From Artemisia argyi (lineage: Eukaryota > Streptophyta > Magnoliopsida > Asterales > Asteraceae), in NCBI GenBank assembly GCA_030686995.1, contig CM060698.1:144727106-144791105 (forward strand): a stretch of 64,000 nt of DNA, written 5' to 3'. Below the pieces are notes generated by a model that saw only the letters and a list, made by a program, of their open reading frames with translations, did no database searches and had not been told where the DNA came from. Of the stretch, positions 49,267 through 61,937 are shown one piece after another. The translations under genes were made by a program, and so were the position numbers. Numbering within the stretch: the first letter of the stretch is position 1; the number at the start of each line of letters is the position of its first letter.

Positions 49267-50575
49267 TCTCAAGCACATACTACATTTCTTATTGCAAACA
49301 CCCCATAATCACTAACGTGCAGCAACACCCTTACACATAAAGTAATAAGGGTGTAGAAACAAAAAGACATCATCAAAATGCTACACTCTGTTCCTGAGTT
49401 TATTTTTTGGAGTGAAAGGGAAAGGTTTGTGATGGTAATAAAAAAAAATTGTGTTCTTGAGATTTTTTAGGAGGGGAGAGGAAAGTAAATGATAGTAAAT
49501 TACATCAAAATTACTCTCCTAATTTACTTCCCAAATTGGGATGAAATGGAGTGAAGTTGATTTTAAATCTCTTTTTTTGTTACTTCATTCTCTTTTCTTT
49601 TCAACTCGGGAACACAAAATAAAAAAATAATTTTTTATTCCTCTCCTCTTTACTTCGCTCCTTTTTCCCTCTCTATCTCTCTTCTTTCCATTTTATACTC
49701 GGGACCAAGTATAGCTACATTTCCTATTGTGGACCTAATCCTCTCATGATTGCAGCTAACATCCTCAAAGACACAAAAGAACTAGTATCAAGAACTGGCA
49801 TCACCATAACTTTGAGCTCTACTAGAAAGAACCAATATCTATAAGGATATCTTAACACCATGACTACATTTTCTTCACTACACTAGAGAAGGGATCTAGT
49901 GAGAAAAATTATTGAAACAAGAAGAGCGAGAAGAAATTCTAGATACATATTTTAAGGATGGAGAAATAATGGGAAGATGTAACTAGTTTTGTGGGTATGA
50001 ATTTGTGGTTGTCGTTTATTCTCATTCTTCTCATCTTAATTATATTTCTCATTCGATCGTAACTCCACTAAGCTAAACCATATCATCTTTAACAAGGATT
50101 ATAGCAGAACTTAGAAAGGCATCATCAATAGAATCAAGATCACATAAAGATGGTAAATCATCAACTTTGGAAACATCTGCAAGACCATGACTATCACTTC
50201 TTTCCATAGAACATGAAACATATGCAAATGTTCAAAGAAAATCATAACCATAATATAGTTGCTGCATCCAAGCCCCACTACAACTAGGAAAATGATCATA
50301 TCAAAGAAGCAAAGGCATCATCCCCATGATATTTAGCCATTTGTTCTACCATCATTGATACAAACACCCTTATTCCTCCATCCAACCAATTCATACAAGA
50401 AAAGACATTCCTTTTGCTGTTATGGTTTCCTCATCATGGTACAAAGCCATCTAGCTAAGCAGAGATTTTTGTCACATATTCTAGGGTTGTTTGAAAAAAA
50501 TTAAATTAAACTGCATTATTTTTCATAATAAGAGAGAAAGCTATTCCTCGAACATATAATCTAAGGAGATTTTTA
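49267..50575. other. Intergenic, low complexity
   Basis: Pyrimidine/purine-skewed stretches (49,340-49,710) and unremarkable AT-rich DNA. No gene is seen. Confidence 0.4.
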
Positions 50576-50580
50576 AAACA

Positions 50581-51093
50581 TGTTGACGTATCCGTCCGGA
50601 CGCCAGGATCCGGACGTCATGAACTTAGCCGAACGCCATCCGAAGGAGAGACGTTAGTCGAATACTTTACTCTTATAAAAAGGGTAGGGACCCCACATGG
50701 GCACGTGCACTCTGACAGCCACCCTACAAGCCCAACCTAGGGTTAAAGTACTGTTCGTAGGGACAACTGACAACTATTCAACTAGGAGACTGTACACTAT
50801 TCGCAAAGGTGCAAGGATAATGTTCACAAGTACAAGCAGGTAAAGGTTGGGTAGTATAAATACCCCAACCCCATTTATTGTTTCAACAACACACACACAA
50901 GCATTTACTCACATTTATCACAATATCCTTCGGTTTTCATATTCTTACTCTCACGCCGGAGCTTGGTCCTGGGATAACACCCGGGGCGAGGCTAACGAGC
51001 GTTACTCATTTGTGCAGAAAGCTAAGACCGAATTGAAGCAAAGATTGAAGTCTGCTGAGGGTCTTGACCGAAGAGCAAGATTTTACTTCAACA
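50581..51093 (+). mobile_element. Solo LTR, 513 bp, TSD AAACA
   Basis: Starts TGTTGA and ends TCAACA, a perfect 6-bp inverted terminus. It is flanked by AAACA at 50,576-50,580 and 51,094-51,098. A TATA box (TATAAATA) at about 50,855 gives plus orientation. The GC-rich 5' part contains the inverted words TCCGGACGCC and GGATCCGGACGTC. No internal retroelement sequence adjoins it, so it is most likely a product of LTR-LTR recombination. The ORF at 50,847-51,113 is incidental. Confidence 0.85.
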
Positions 51094-51784
51094 AAACACA
51101 TGACCACATATGACATATTATATGTAAATAAATGAAAATTCAAGTTTATTAAGTTATTAACGTTTAAAATTAAGTTTAATTAAAATATATTAAATGTATT
51201 TTTTATTTAAAATGAACGTTGAAGTGCATGTGTTAACTATGGTCAAGTTGTTAAACATGTGCCTAATTGGTAGCAAAATTCAGTAAAATATAGTAGTGTG
51301 TTTATGATCTACGTATGTTGATTGGTTTTTTTTGTTCAAACATGAAGAAAACATACTGCAAATAATGGTTTTTATCTTTTTTATCCGTATATTTTTAGAT
51401 TTTTATGTGGACCAAGACTTGCGATGGGCACATGAGAATCCAACATAAGTAGACACCCTAATTTAATGTGTTTTGTTTGGTGCCCAAATAGATCCACACA
51501 TTCACTATAGTTAATTTGAACCTCAATAATAAAGGAACAACTTTACATAGAGCCCCTACACTTGGTATCTTAGCTAGAGGCCTCCAAATATAACCTAAAA
51601 CATTATTGGACCTATATTTGTGACAATATAATTGTGTCCCAAATATTTTAACATTTGCATATGTTTAACTCAATTATCACATAAGGCTGGTTTTCATATC
51701 GTGGAGCATCACCTTCACACCACTATCACGAGCGATTCTTTATAAAAAACTTCACTATCGACTTTTATTTTTGCATCACTTTTA

Positions 51785-51934
51785 CACAAGGGAGATGATT
51801 TGCACACTCCAAAATATTATTTGCACACTTTAATGTACAAGTAGTTGAAGTAGAATGTCAATATTATATAAGTATTTAATGCATGAATAAAATGTCCCAA
51901 TCAATTCTGAAAGTGTGCAAATCAATTCTCTTTG
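51785..51934. mobile_element. Candidate Tourist-like MITE, 150 bp, TSD TTA
   Basis: The termini share TGATTTGCACACT in inverted orientation within ~23-bp TIRs, and TTA flanks both sides (51,782-51,784 and 51,935-51,937). Length and TSD fit PIF/Harbinger-derived MITEs. Confidence 0.55.
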
Positions 51935-52505
51935 TTATAAGAGTTACTTCATATGATACTTACTAAGGAGTAAACAATTTGCCATTTTGGTATGCATATG
52001 GTTCTTTGGCGGGCAAACACGTCTTCTACTTGGTTGTGTAACAACTGAACAACATCGGACAGGTACTAAACTTGGGATTCTCCTATATAGAACAGGTACA
52101 AGATGACATCCTTGTAATTGACCCTTTCGAAATATCTATTATGAGTTTCTTTTTAAGAGTTTTGTTATAACTGAAAATATCGATTAGAAAAGCTATTCAG
52201 TATGCAAGAATGGACAGCTTTTGCACAAATTGCAGAACTCAATATAATTGAAAAATGTTCAAGCTAGCAAATGGTTTTATGACTTGGCACGGCCCGTAGT
52301 GGAATATCAACCGGGTAGGCTGAGGCCTGAGGACCATCAAATCGTGCACATTTGATACGTATCCCAAGTGTAGCTCGGGTAGTCGGGTGGCAAGCCCCCA
52401 ACATTATAGGTTGTCATATTATTTAGTACCCCAACCCAATATTATATGACGTAGTCATATACAAGCTAACAGAGTTCTAGTGTGTACGTCTAGTCATGTA
52501 TCAAC

Positions 52506-52795
52506 AGGGCCGTCTTTGAGGGTGTGCAAGGTGGGCGATCGCTCAGGGCTGAATTTTGGCCTCAAAATTTGTCACGTTAATAATTATATGCATGTATACA
52601 CATATTTTTCACAAAGAAAAAAAATATTTAGATGAGAAACTTCTTAAATGAGTAATATGGTAGAACATTTAGATAGCTAATTGCATTACATCTTATAAAC
52701 GGTGACACTTTATATATAACATTCCTTATCGAAATGACTCATTATTTAATTTCGCCCAGGACTCTCAAAATTTTCATCAATTCATGAGACGGCCT
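52506..52795. mobile_element. Possible short TIR element
   Basis: AGGGCCGTCT at the left and AGACGGCCT at the right are inverted copies about 290 bp apart, enclosing related GGGCGATCGC and CGCCCAGG words. No matching TSD was found, so this is a weak call. The rest of 51,100-53,330 shows no gene. Confidence 0.35.
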
Positions 52796-53354
52796 ATGTA
52801 GCGTATAATCACAGTCTCTCAAATATGAGTTTTTCACGTATATACGAGAATGATAGTACATGGTTCTTTTGTTTCACCAGTTGACTAATTTATATTGCTG
52901 CCGGATATCTTGTCAACCATGAGGTTGTTGATTAAAAAATCGATGCCAATGGACGTTAGAGAATTTACCGTCTATGAAACAAAAGGGACCTACATGCTTT
53001 ATGGAATACCAGTGTTCAAAACGACAAGTTATAGTACAATGACGGTATGATGAGTTTTCGTACATGTTATCAAACATTTATACTATGAATCTGTTTTTAT
53101 GTACTTTTCTTGGATTGAATTTTGTGACCTAATTACACACAGCAACATTCGGCCAAATATTATAAAGAGATGAATTTCTTGATTAAGTCCAAAATAAATT
53201 ATCGTAAGAATTTCATATATGATCAATACATGCGTAGGATATAGCATTTTAATTTTAGCTAATTGCTTCTTAACGTGTCTTACTTGTCACTTTTTCTAAT
53301 TTTCTTTAGCGTGTTAACTTTTCTTTTTAAGTGTATCACACTTTTAAATTTCGT

Positions 53355-53583
53355 TGGAAAACCCCTTGCCTCTCAACCTAGAGGTCAAGGGTTCGATCCT
53401 CACTCCCTACAAAAGGCTGGAGGTCCTTTTCTACCTTAGGTAGAACCGGAAGCAGCCTCTCTACCTTGGGTAGGGGTAAGGCTGTCTACATCTCAACCTC
53501 CCCCATACACCGTGGAAGACGGTATTGGGACCCATAACCCGTGGAAGAAAGTATTGGGAGTTACTTTACTTTACTTTACTTTT
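53355..53583 (+). mobile_element. tRNA-derived SINE, 229 bp
   Basis: Flanked by a perfect 17-bp TSD, ACACTTTTAAATTTCGT, at 53,338-53,354 and 53,584-53,600. A Pol III B box GGTTCGATCC lies at 53,390-53,399; the A box is weak. The body contains duplicated CTACCTT(A/G)GGTAG and CGTGGAAGA words and ends in a (TTTAC)n tail instead of poly(A). Orientation follows from box and tail. Confidence 0.88.
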
Positions 53584-54072
53584 ACACTTTTAAATTTCGT
53601 CTTTTTGATCCATCATAGACCAGTTGTGTATTATATTGACCATTTTACCCTTATCTCGATTAGTTTGAGTGTGTAAATGATATGAGTAAAATGGTTAAAT
53701 AATACACTCAATTGATCAACGATACATTAAAATGACTAAATTTAAAGGTACAATAAAAAAAATAAGTAAATTAATATATATGCTACACAAACTAAAAAAA
53801 AAAGTGTCAAGTACATATACATGAAGCAATTACCGGTTTTAATTTTGTAGAAAGGAATGACATATAATAAAATTACTTAAAAGAAAATAAATAAAAAAAA
53901 AATAAAACTCTTAAATCATGATGCATGTGAGGACCCCTCACTTCCCCTTTGAAATCTCTCAGTTTAAAAGCAAAGCGAAGTCCACAACTCTCTTCCCATG
54001 CAAACTTTGTCATCAATATTTCACCTCCAACAACATTAGTTTTAACTCTCAATTTTCGTGTTCATTCCTGCA

Positions 54073-55461
54073 ATGTCTAGCCGCAGATCTCGTTCCCGCC
54101 AAGCTGGAGCATCGACGATCAATGATGCCCAGATGGCCGAACTCATTTCCAAGTTACAACAACTTATTCCTAGTGGCATTAATCAAACCAAGAGTTCCAA
54201 GGTAACTTGTTAACTTTTATTGGTTATTTTCTGATTTTTTATACTACGTACTATATATCCAGTTAGGTCTATATGGCAAGTGCATGTCATCAAACCAAAA
54301 GTACAATAAAGCACAAAATTAATTTCCAAATTGGCTTCAAAAGTGCAACTAGCCAGCTAGTTAGCAGAGCAACTCAAAATCACGTTGAACTTGAAGTTTT
54401 ATCACTTGGTTCATGGTTCTTGTGTGGTTTTCCTTTGGCTTTAGGTAGATAAGTGGTGTAATAGGGTTCACACACACACCACATACGCACACACACTTGC
54501 ATTAAATTCTTGTGGTGCACCTAACATGTACAATTAAGCAGCTTCCTTCCTCTTGGAATGCATGTGACTGTGTTGGACTCATTCAACAATATATATGTCC
54601 CTTTGTGTGTGCTTAAAGAGATACTACAGGCTAAGGTCACTCTCACAAGTGATATACAGTTTGATAGAAACAAAAATAATTTCATGTGTTTAGGGTATTT
54701 TATACGTCTAAATATAAACAAACATATATACAAATATTTTCTTATGGTAAACATAGCTTAATTAAGAAATGTTCACGTACTCTTACATAAAAGCTTGTAG
54801 ATTAGAAACATCCAAATGTAATAAAAGTTATTTAACAGTGTGAATATTTAAGTATTCTGGCTACACCTTATTTAAAAGCAACTCGATCACACTTTTGTTA
54901 TAAGTACGAAGTTTTATGAAATGTGTGTGCACTTATATGCATGTATACACTTTTAACCGGTTTCTCTACATTGTTATATATCGACTGTGTCATATTTCAT
55001 TGTACAATATAACATTATTAAGTGTACAGTATGTATAACTGATTGACATAGTGTAGGACATGAGATGGTGGAACATAATGGGGGCCAAACAAGTGTTAAT
55101 TAACATTACCCCGCCCCCTCTCACGCGCCACCCTCACCACGACCACTATCAGCAAATAAAAGTATTACATTTCTCAACAAAACATTCAAGTTTCTTTGAT
55201 TAATTAAGCCCCCTCAGAGTTGCTGGCAAGTAACATAACTAGGGTTTTCACTAGTGTGTGAGTTTATTTTTGGACCAATAATTAACATTATTAATTATTT
55301 TTGTTTAGGTTTCAGCATCGAAGGTATTGCAGGAGACATGCAATTACATCAGAAGCTTGCACAGAGAAGTTGATGATTTGAGTGAAAAACTATCAGAGCT
55401 TTTGGAATCCACAGACACCAACAGTGCTCAGGCAGCCATCATTAGGAGCTTATTTATGTGA
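54073..55461 (+). CDS. PRE/ILI1-type atypical bHLH protein, 2 exons
   Basis: Small non-DNA-binding helix-loop-helix regulator of the PACLOBUTRAZOL RESISTANCE family, which promotes cell elongation in brassinosteroid, gibberellin and light signalling by sequestering inhibitory bHLH partners (family knowledge). Exons 54,073-54,201 and 55,309-55,461 join in phase 0 across a 1.1-kb GT-AG intron; 282 nt give 93 aa, the usual length. The protein starts MSSRRSRSR. Helix 1 (about 20-33) ends in LQQLIP. Helix 2 contains [21 protein letters not shown], followed by LSELL and the C-terminal AAIIRSLFM. The basic region lacks the Glu/Arg set needed for E-box contact. A frame opening at ATG 53,918 overlaps this start in another frame. 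Confidence 0.94.
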
Positions 55462-56826
55462 CTCCCAGATTTAATACTTAATGGACTTCTTAACTTATCG
55501 ATCAATTAAGTATTACTCAGTAATTAGTTAATAATTGATTACTTATCTTATATGCATTTCCCTATAGTCTTTTTACTTTAGAGTTTCTTAATTAATACCC
55601 CGTACCATGTATTATGTACTTCTATCATTTCAATATATACATATATCTTTAGGTTACCTTTTTTCTTGTAAAATTTCTCCTTTCCTACTTCGCATGACTA
55701 TCATAATTTAATGCTATACACTGTGAATTAGTGGTCCTTGTTCCTACCACTATGAATAATTTGCATCTAGTATTAAAACGATAACTAACAATGTATTAAA
55801 TAAATAAAAGAGAGATGATTGGGAGGCCTAAAAGATATACTTAAATTTATGCTTAAACCTATGTGACATCATTCCTTTGACTGTAGTCAAAGTACTCACT
55901 TTTTCACAAACTTATGCCACAAAAATTTAAGCATAAAATTAGGCATATATTTAGTTTTTCGCATCATTTTCCTATTTGTCAACCTCAACCAATAGTAAAC
56001 TTCCAAAAGGTTAACCCTAGCATGTGACTTTCTATTTGTTAACCCTAGCATGTGACTTTGGCCCCCCATATTGCTATGCAAGTGAGTTGGTTATATATGT
56101 GGAAAATGTGATACCTTGACCAAAGACACAAAATCAGGGGCCACATTATCCTCATAATTAGGTGATATTTGAGTTATAAAGACAAGGAAGTAGCTATTAA
56201 TAGTGTAACTACATGTCTAAATGATTGTATCATCATTAAATAACTTATTTATCAAGAAAAACATACAAAGAGTTGGATGTCTGAAATTAGTAAACATGAT
56301 GGATCGGATATCATGAACATGATTACTATAAGAAAACAATCAAGCGACCTTATTGAAAACAACACTTTCTGGTTTGTTTGGTTGGCCGAAATGGGATGGC
56401 TACTTATGCCTAATACGGAGTATATATAGGATTACATAGTTAGGAAAATGAAATGAGTTAATTAATAAATGAGTAATTAGTGATTAAACATTGACCTAAT
56501 AAATTTGGGCCAAGGCCCATAGGGCTTGTGGATGGGCCAAAATTCCAAGGCAATTTTCTATTAAAGAGAAAGAAAATAATATTTTTATTTGATAAGCATA
56601 AATCTTTTATTTGAATAAAAGATTAATTGTTTTCTTATTTAATAAGAATTAAAACTTTTATTTAAATAAAAGCTTATCTTTACTAAGATAAGGGTATTTT
56701 AGAAATATCAATACATTTGATTATAAATGAGATTATTATCACTTAATTTTGAATTAACCAAAACCCCTTCATCTCTTCCATTCTCACGTCTGTTGCATAT
56801 CAGTGTTTTCTTGATTCGATGAATAC
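55462..56826. other. Intergenic, nothing coding
   Basis: PRE-like gene 3' flank. A 28-bp direct repeat with TTAACCCTAGCATGTGACTT occurs at about 56,012 and 56,040. AT-rich palindromic stretches lie at 56,580-56,690. No gene is seen. Confidence 0.45.
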
Positions 56827-56831
56827 CTATA

Positions 56832-58130
56832 TGTTACGCCCTGTGCTAGATTTTATCAAAAACCTAAACAATTGCGCGGAAACGAACTAACTTTATAGAC
56901 ATCATGTTACTCTTTTGACCATTGAAAAAAATCTATAACATTTCAGACCTTGAAACTATTTTTAAATGAAACTAAACTCAATTTCCTTGAAAACGGCGGG
57001 TGGTGCGACCCGTGACAACTTATGGTAAATATGAAATTCCAAAAATCGACGAAATCTGAAAAACCGACCATACGGTCGTAAGAAATATTCTCATATAGCC
57101 GTATGCTCATCTCAGAAACTTATAAACCACTGACTGGAGCATAGAGCCATATGAAATATCTCATATAGCCGTATGGTATCTGCAAAAACTTTACATTAAC
57201 TAAATTATGCACAAATTCCGAAAAAACCGACTTCTATAACTTGGCAAAACACTAAAACTTCTAGAATTCATTAATATAACGTAATAGATCATTTTCATAA
57301 TTGTATTTTGTCTCAACGACCCATAAACATACAATATGACGGGTATTATGCCAAATACCCGTTTTGACCCATTTTCACAACATACAACCGTTACCACTTC
57401 ACTATCACATCAAACTTACCCAAAACCATTATCATAACATAATAAACCATTTCCATAACCATTTGACCCGTTTACGACCCAAAATGGGTATAACACACTT
57501 GTTCCAAACGCCCCTTAACAAACTTTAAATCCGTTTATATAACAAACCGTTAGACATACTTAACTTTAACATAACAAGACATAACTTTGACACTTGACTA
57601 TGACCACATAACCTTGAACAACTCACGGGGGCATCAACATTGACTTCGAGCTCGGTATCTACCTAAGCTCCTATTTACTTACCAAACTTCTAGCGTTCGC
57701 AAAACCAAACCTTAATCCTTAATCCAAACCATTGCATAATCACAAGAACCTACAAGACATTGTAACATTAACTATAAGCATAAAGCTTAGTAAGTAAAAC
57801 GATTATAACATAACATCATACATCAAACACACATTACGCATCATAAACCATTATTCCATCACAACATTAATCATAAACACATACCTTGAGCCTCTTTAAG
57901 CATCACCATTCACACTCTAACTTAATCCACGCTATTCTATCATTTCTTTTGCTAGTTATACCAAACTAGCCTTAGAATCTACTTTCACATAAGCACATAT
58001 TTATCAAGTCATTCTATAACCCTAACATAATTAACACATAACACATAATGTAATAAAATTCATATAATATCATCTTATAACCGTTTTACTTACCTTGATT
58101 CCAAGCTAAGATGCCACTTATAAAAATCAC

Positions 58131-58191
<61 letters not shown>

Positions 58192-58829
58192 TTTATCACT
58201 ATCATCATCAATCCTAACAACACATTAAATCAATACAATAAACAATGATTGATATAACCCATTAAACTTATCCAACTTCCTTCCTATCATCATATGATCT
58301 TATCTTGATCATATGATGAATTCCCACTTACCCATAAGCCTTAACCTTATTAGAATCAAGATAGGGAGGTTACTTACTTGGGAAGATCATTGCTAGAGAT
58401 GGCCTCTAGCATAAGGCCTTAATCTCCTCCATCTTATACCATCAAGACCCAAATCTTCCACCCCCTTTCTTATAACCGAACCACACACTCACTCACTCTC
58501 CACACTTCTCCAATTCTCTAGAATCCTCATCATATATAGATATTTATCAAGTTACTTGGACTAGTTTGGCCTTTGGGCAAGAGAGGTCCCTCTAGCCCCT
58601 TTTCTTCTACTTTGGCCACACTACATCTTATAACACATTTAGTACTTGTCAACTTAAGCCCTTAAAGTCTATTTCCTTTCTAGTTGTGACACAACACATT
58701 TTCCATAAACATGTTACATAATACTTTGACTACTACTTTGGCTATCGAGTTTGACTAGCCAATCACGTTAAGACTTAGTCAATTTCATCTAAGGTAGGGC
58801 CTATATGTATCCAGGATACGGGTCTAACA
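56832..58829. mobile_element. Solo LTR, about 2.0 kb, TSD CTATA
   Basis: Starts TGTTACGCCC and ends GGTCTAACA (inverted TGTTA/TAACA), flanked by CTATA at 56,827-56,831 and 58,830-58,834. There is no ORF, PBS, PPT or internal LTR duplication, so I read it as a solo LTR, probably Gypsy-type by length. It contains a repeated motif CATATAGCCGTATG (about 57,093 and 57,162) and an (ATC)n microsatellite. Orientation is not determined. Confidence 0.75.
58131..58191. repeat. (CAT)n microsatellite
   Basis: About 20 uninterrupted CAT units inside the 2-kb solo LTR. Confidence 0.95.
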
Positions 58830-58834
58830 CTATA

Positions 58835-60186
58835 GCTGATGTGTCTTGTGATCAAGCTTAGGAGTTGAGAAAGTTGGTCTAGTGTTAGTATGGACTAATT
58901 ATCGGTCATATCACCTTATTGATTAAAAGTTTGTCGATGATCTTGATTCATGTTCGTGTTCGTGCTCATCCGGTTGCTACATAAGATACGTAATTCTACT
59001 AATGTGTATATGATTGATTAAATTGGTGTATAAGAGTTCATGGGAAAAAACGTAATCTGCATAATAGTAATTTTAATTGTGTTTCGCTGTTTGCATTAGT
59101 CTGATTAATTAGATATATAATGGCTAAATAAAATTTAAAGTTACTGCCTCTTACACGCTATTTTCATCACCCGACATTATATTCATTAATTTATTATAGA
59201 GCATGTAACTCAATGAATGTTGTATGTTCCCCTTCCCCATAAAGCAACCGCAATAATATATACACATATGTTCCTTTTTAACAACTTGAGTTTTATTAGA
59301 AACGCTCTAGCAAAAAGCTAGAGGCAAAACCAATATTACAGTGAATTTTTACAAGCAAACATTGGATTCACAATGCAGTCAAACCAAATAGGTCTAATGT
59401 TTTTCTCCTGTGAATAATCTAAGAGTGTGAAAGGGGTTTTAGATCACTAGCTAACATGTCTTTCCTAGGAGATTTCACATTGTAACAAACTTGGTTCCTA
59501 TAATGCCATATAACCCATTAGTGGTTTGCACAAATCTATCAACTAGCTAATAAGAAACACTTGAATCAACGAGAAGCAATAAAGATTAAAATCAGTGTCC
59601 AAATGCTATTTCCATCAAGTTATGATATAATGTTGGAAAGTTGGCCTTGTTCTACTTCTTGTGCCACTTCTCTTTTGTTTCCCTAATCGTATTCTCAGAT
59701 AACGGTAGTAAAATATAAAGCAAGAGAGAAGACCACCATTACATAACTTGGAACATTATCAAAGTTCACCAACACTCATGGTAGCGCACCCAAAAACTTG
59801 ACATGTGAAATCTAGCTTTAATTTATAAACCGATTCTATTTAGACTTCACCAACACTCACGGGTAGTGTACCCGTCCGTGATAGTATAGAGTCGGTAAGA
59901 CCGGATCGTGCATTGGAGCGAGGTATCTAAATGTATAAAGCAAACTATTCAACTAACAACTGTGCTTTTAATCCACGTGATTATTTGATTAATTAAACTA
60001 CTAAATTACTAAAAACGTTAAATAAATAAAAGACAATTAAACTAAATAAACGAGAAAACGATCAGTAGATAAAGATTTGCTTCCCTTGTTATTCGTCTAT
60101 TCAATTAATCACGTAATTGTGTGTGCAATGTTCATTTAGTTGTATTGCAGTGAGTCTTATGTATTGCAGGTGTGATTCGGTCAGCA
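58835..60186. other. Intergenic, nothing recognised
   Basis: No ORF or TE terminus I can support. CACCAACACTCA(C/T)GG words recur near 59,768 and 59,848. Confidence 0.4.
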
Positions 60187-60194
60187 CTCCCTAT

Positions 60195-60491
60195 TAAGGG
60201 TGAGCATCGGTCTGAGACCGGACCGACAAGACCGAAAACCGAATTAAGGTAAAAACCGGGACCGAAACCGAGACCGAATGTGGTCGGTCCGATCCGGTTC
60301 GGTCTGGTCTCCGGTCGGTCCGGTCCAAATAGGCAAGATTTGGCAAGTTTTTTCGCTTTTTGTCAGTCCGGACCGAAGACCAAATTAACCAAAAAGCCTA
60401 GACCGAGGACCGGACCGAATGTGGTCGGTCCGGTCCGGTCCGTCGGTTTTGTCGGTCGGTCCAGTCCATCCGGTCCGTTTGCTCACCCCTA
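60195..60491. mobile_element. hAT-like non-autonomous element, 297 bp
   Basis: An 8-bp perfect TSD CTCCCTAT lies at 60,187-60,194 and 60,492-60,499. Termini TAAGGGTGAGCA and the complement of TAGGGGTGAGCA differ by one base. The interior is packed with GGACCGA/TCGGTCC words on both strands, so it can fold extensively. It belongs to the same family as 24,487-25,051. Confidence 0.88.
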
Positions 60492-60627
60492 CTCCCTATA
60501 ACTTCTTGTTATAAATTCCCAAGCCAGTGGTTATGGTTGTGGGCTATCTTTCGTTCGAGCATTAAGTTCCTCAACTGATCTATATGACAATGTTCTATGT
60601 GTTTGCCAGACACTTAAATACTATGTA

Positions 60628-60964
60628 TGTAAGAACATAAATCTATCAACTTTATCACACACAATAGCCTTGGTGACTTGATATGTGAAGTATGTTAGAG
60701 AGAGAATGTAGAGAAAGAAACAAGAGAGAATATTATTAGAGAAACACACACAAGCACACGTTACAAATGAGAGGTAAGGTGCCTTTTATAGTTCCATACA
60801 TAGGCTTTCAATGGGCTAGGGCTTGGACTTGGTTACATGATTAGATAACAAGGCTTATGAAACATAGCACATAACATATTAGCTTGCCAAGTCCAAAGCC
60901 CAATGACTAAACTATTACTAATCTTAACAAACGACACAAAGTTACAATATGAGAATGACCATCA

Positions 60965-61048
<84 letters not shown>

Positions 61049-61055
61049 GCTAACA
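60628..61055 (-). repeat. 3' LTR of the second copia element (outer border uncertain)
   Basis: The inner border at 61,055 is TGTTAGCATT on the minus strand, directly after a PPT. It contains an ~80-bp (TA)n run (60,967-61,046) in early U3 and a minus-strand TATA box (TATAAAAGG) at about 60,790. Confidence 0.55.
60967..61046. repeat. (TA)n microsatellite in the LTR
   Basis: About 40 TA units, only nine bases from the inner LTR border. The first element lacks it. Confidence 0.95.
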
Positions 61056-61066
61056 ATCTCCCCCTA
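61056..61066 (-). other. Polypurine tract of the second copia element
   Basis: The minus strand reads AGGGGGAGAT immediately before TGTTAGC, identical to the first element's PPT. Confidence 0.8.
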
Positions 61067-61937
61067 AGGGGTGGTCATTCGAATGATGCTCCACGTGAGT
61101 GGGTCTTCCGTGTTTTTTGTCTTTAACTTTGTGTGTCGTTGTAGAATAGTCTTTAGTCTTTGTTCCTTCATGCTTTGTGATCTTTGATAACTAATTTTAC
61201 ATCGTTCTTTGTTCCTTTGTGATGTGGAGTTATCTGCCTTTCGTCACTTCTGCGTCTGTGGTGGTTGTTTGCCATTCCAACATGCTTATACATCTTCAGT
61301 CTTTGTGATACATGCATTTGTAGTTCCTGTTCTTTCACACAGATCTTTGTCACTTTACTTTTGTAGATTCTTTCACATTGCGTAGAATCTTTCTTTGAAC
61401 CTTTCTTTGCTTTGATCTTTGTGAGAACTTTCCTTTGACTTCGAGATGCATGTATGAGCATGTGGAATCTGTCACCATGGAGGTGATATGTAGCTGCAGG
61501 TAAACAGTTAGCAATAAAACAACCGGTACTTACAGATAAGGAATTAGAGATCGTCAGCAGCATAGTGTGAAGACTCCTTCTAACCCTTACCAAGGCCGTT
61601 CCCGTGTCAGATACTCCCGAGAGAGCTTACGAGACCTACTTAGTAGCTCAATGACTGGGTGAGTCGTTGGGGATCACTCCACGACTGTAGACCGTTTGAA
61701 ACCACTACGAACACTAAGCGTAACCCATAAAGAATTACCGAAGTGACCTGCTGTTAGGGCTGCTTGATGTTGACCCTGGCAGGAATTTCCATTCAATCAT
61801 TGAGAAACACTTGTGTGAATTCTCTCATAAATGTTCTGGCAGATTGCTAAGATTTGCGTAGGACTCTAAAGTTAATATCTGGCGTCCTTAATGATGAACA
61901 ACCAGTGTAGAAATATCATGTATTCCTATGAGATCTT

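Noticed and set aside
49340..49710. Foldback element from GGAGTGAAAG / CTTTCCATTT-like ends
   Set aside because: The inverted match is weak and explained by purine/pyrimidine bias; no TSD.
50847..51113. 88-codon ORF as a small gene
   Set aside because: Lies within and past the end of a solo LTR with TSDs; no domain.
53355..53400. Functional tRNA gene at the B box
   Set aside because: No cloverleaf can be formed and the A box is poor. TSDs and tail show it is a SINE.
60967..61046. (TA)n run as a possible origin or CRISPR-like array
   Set aside because: A simple dinucleotide microsatellite inside an LTR. No CRISPR-type repeats are present in this eukaryotic window.
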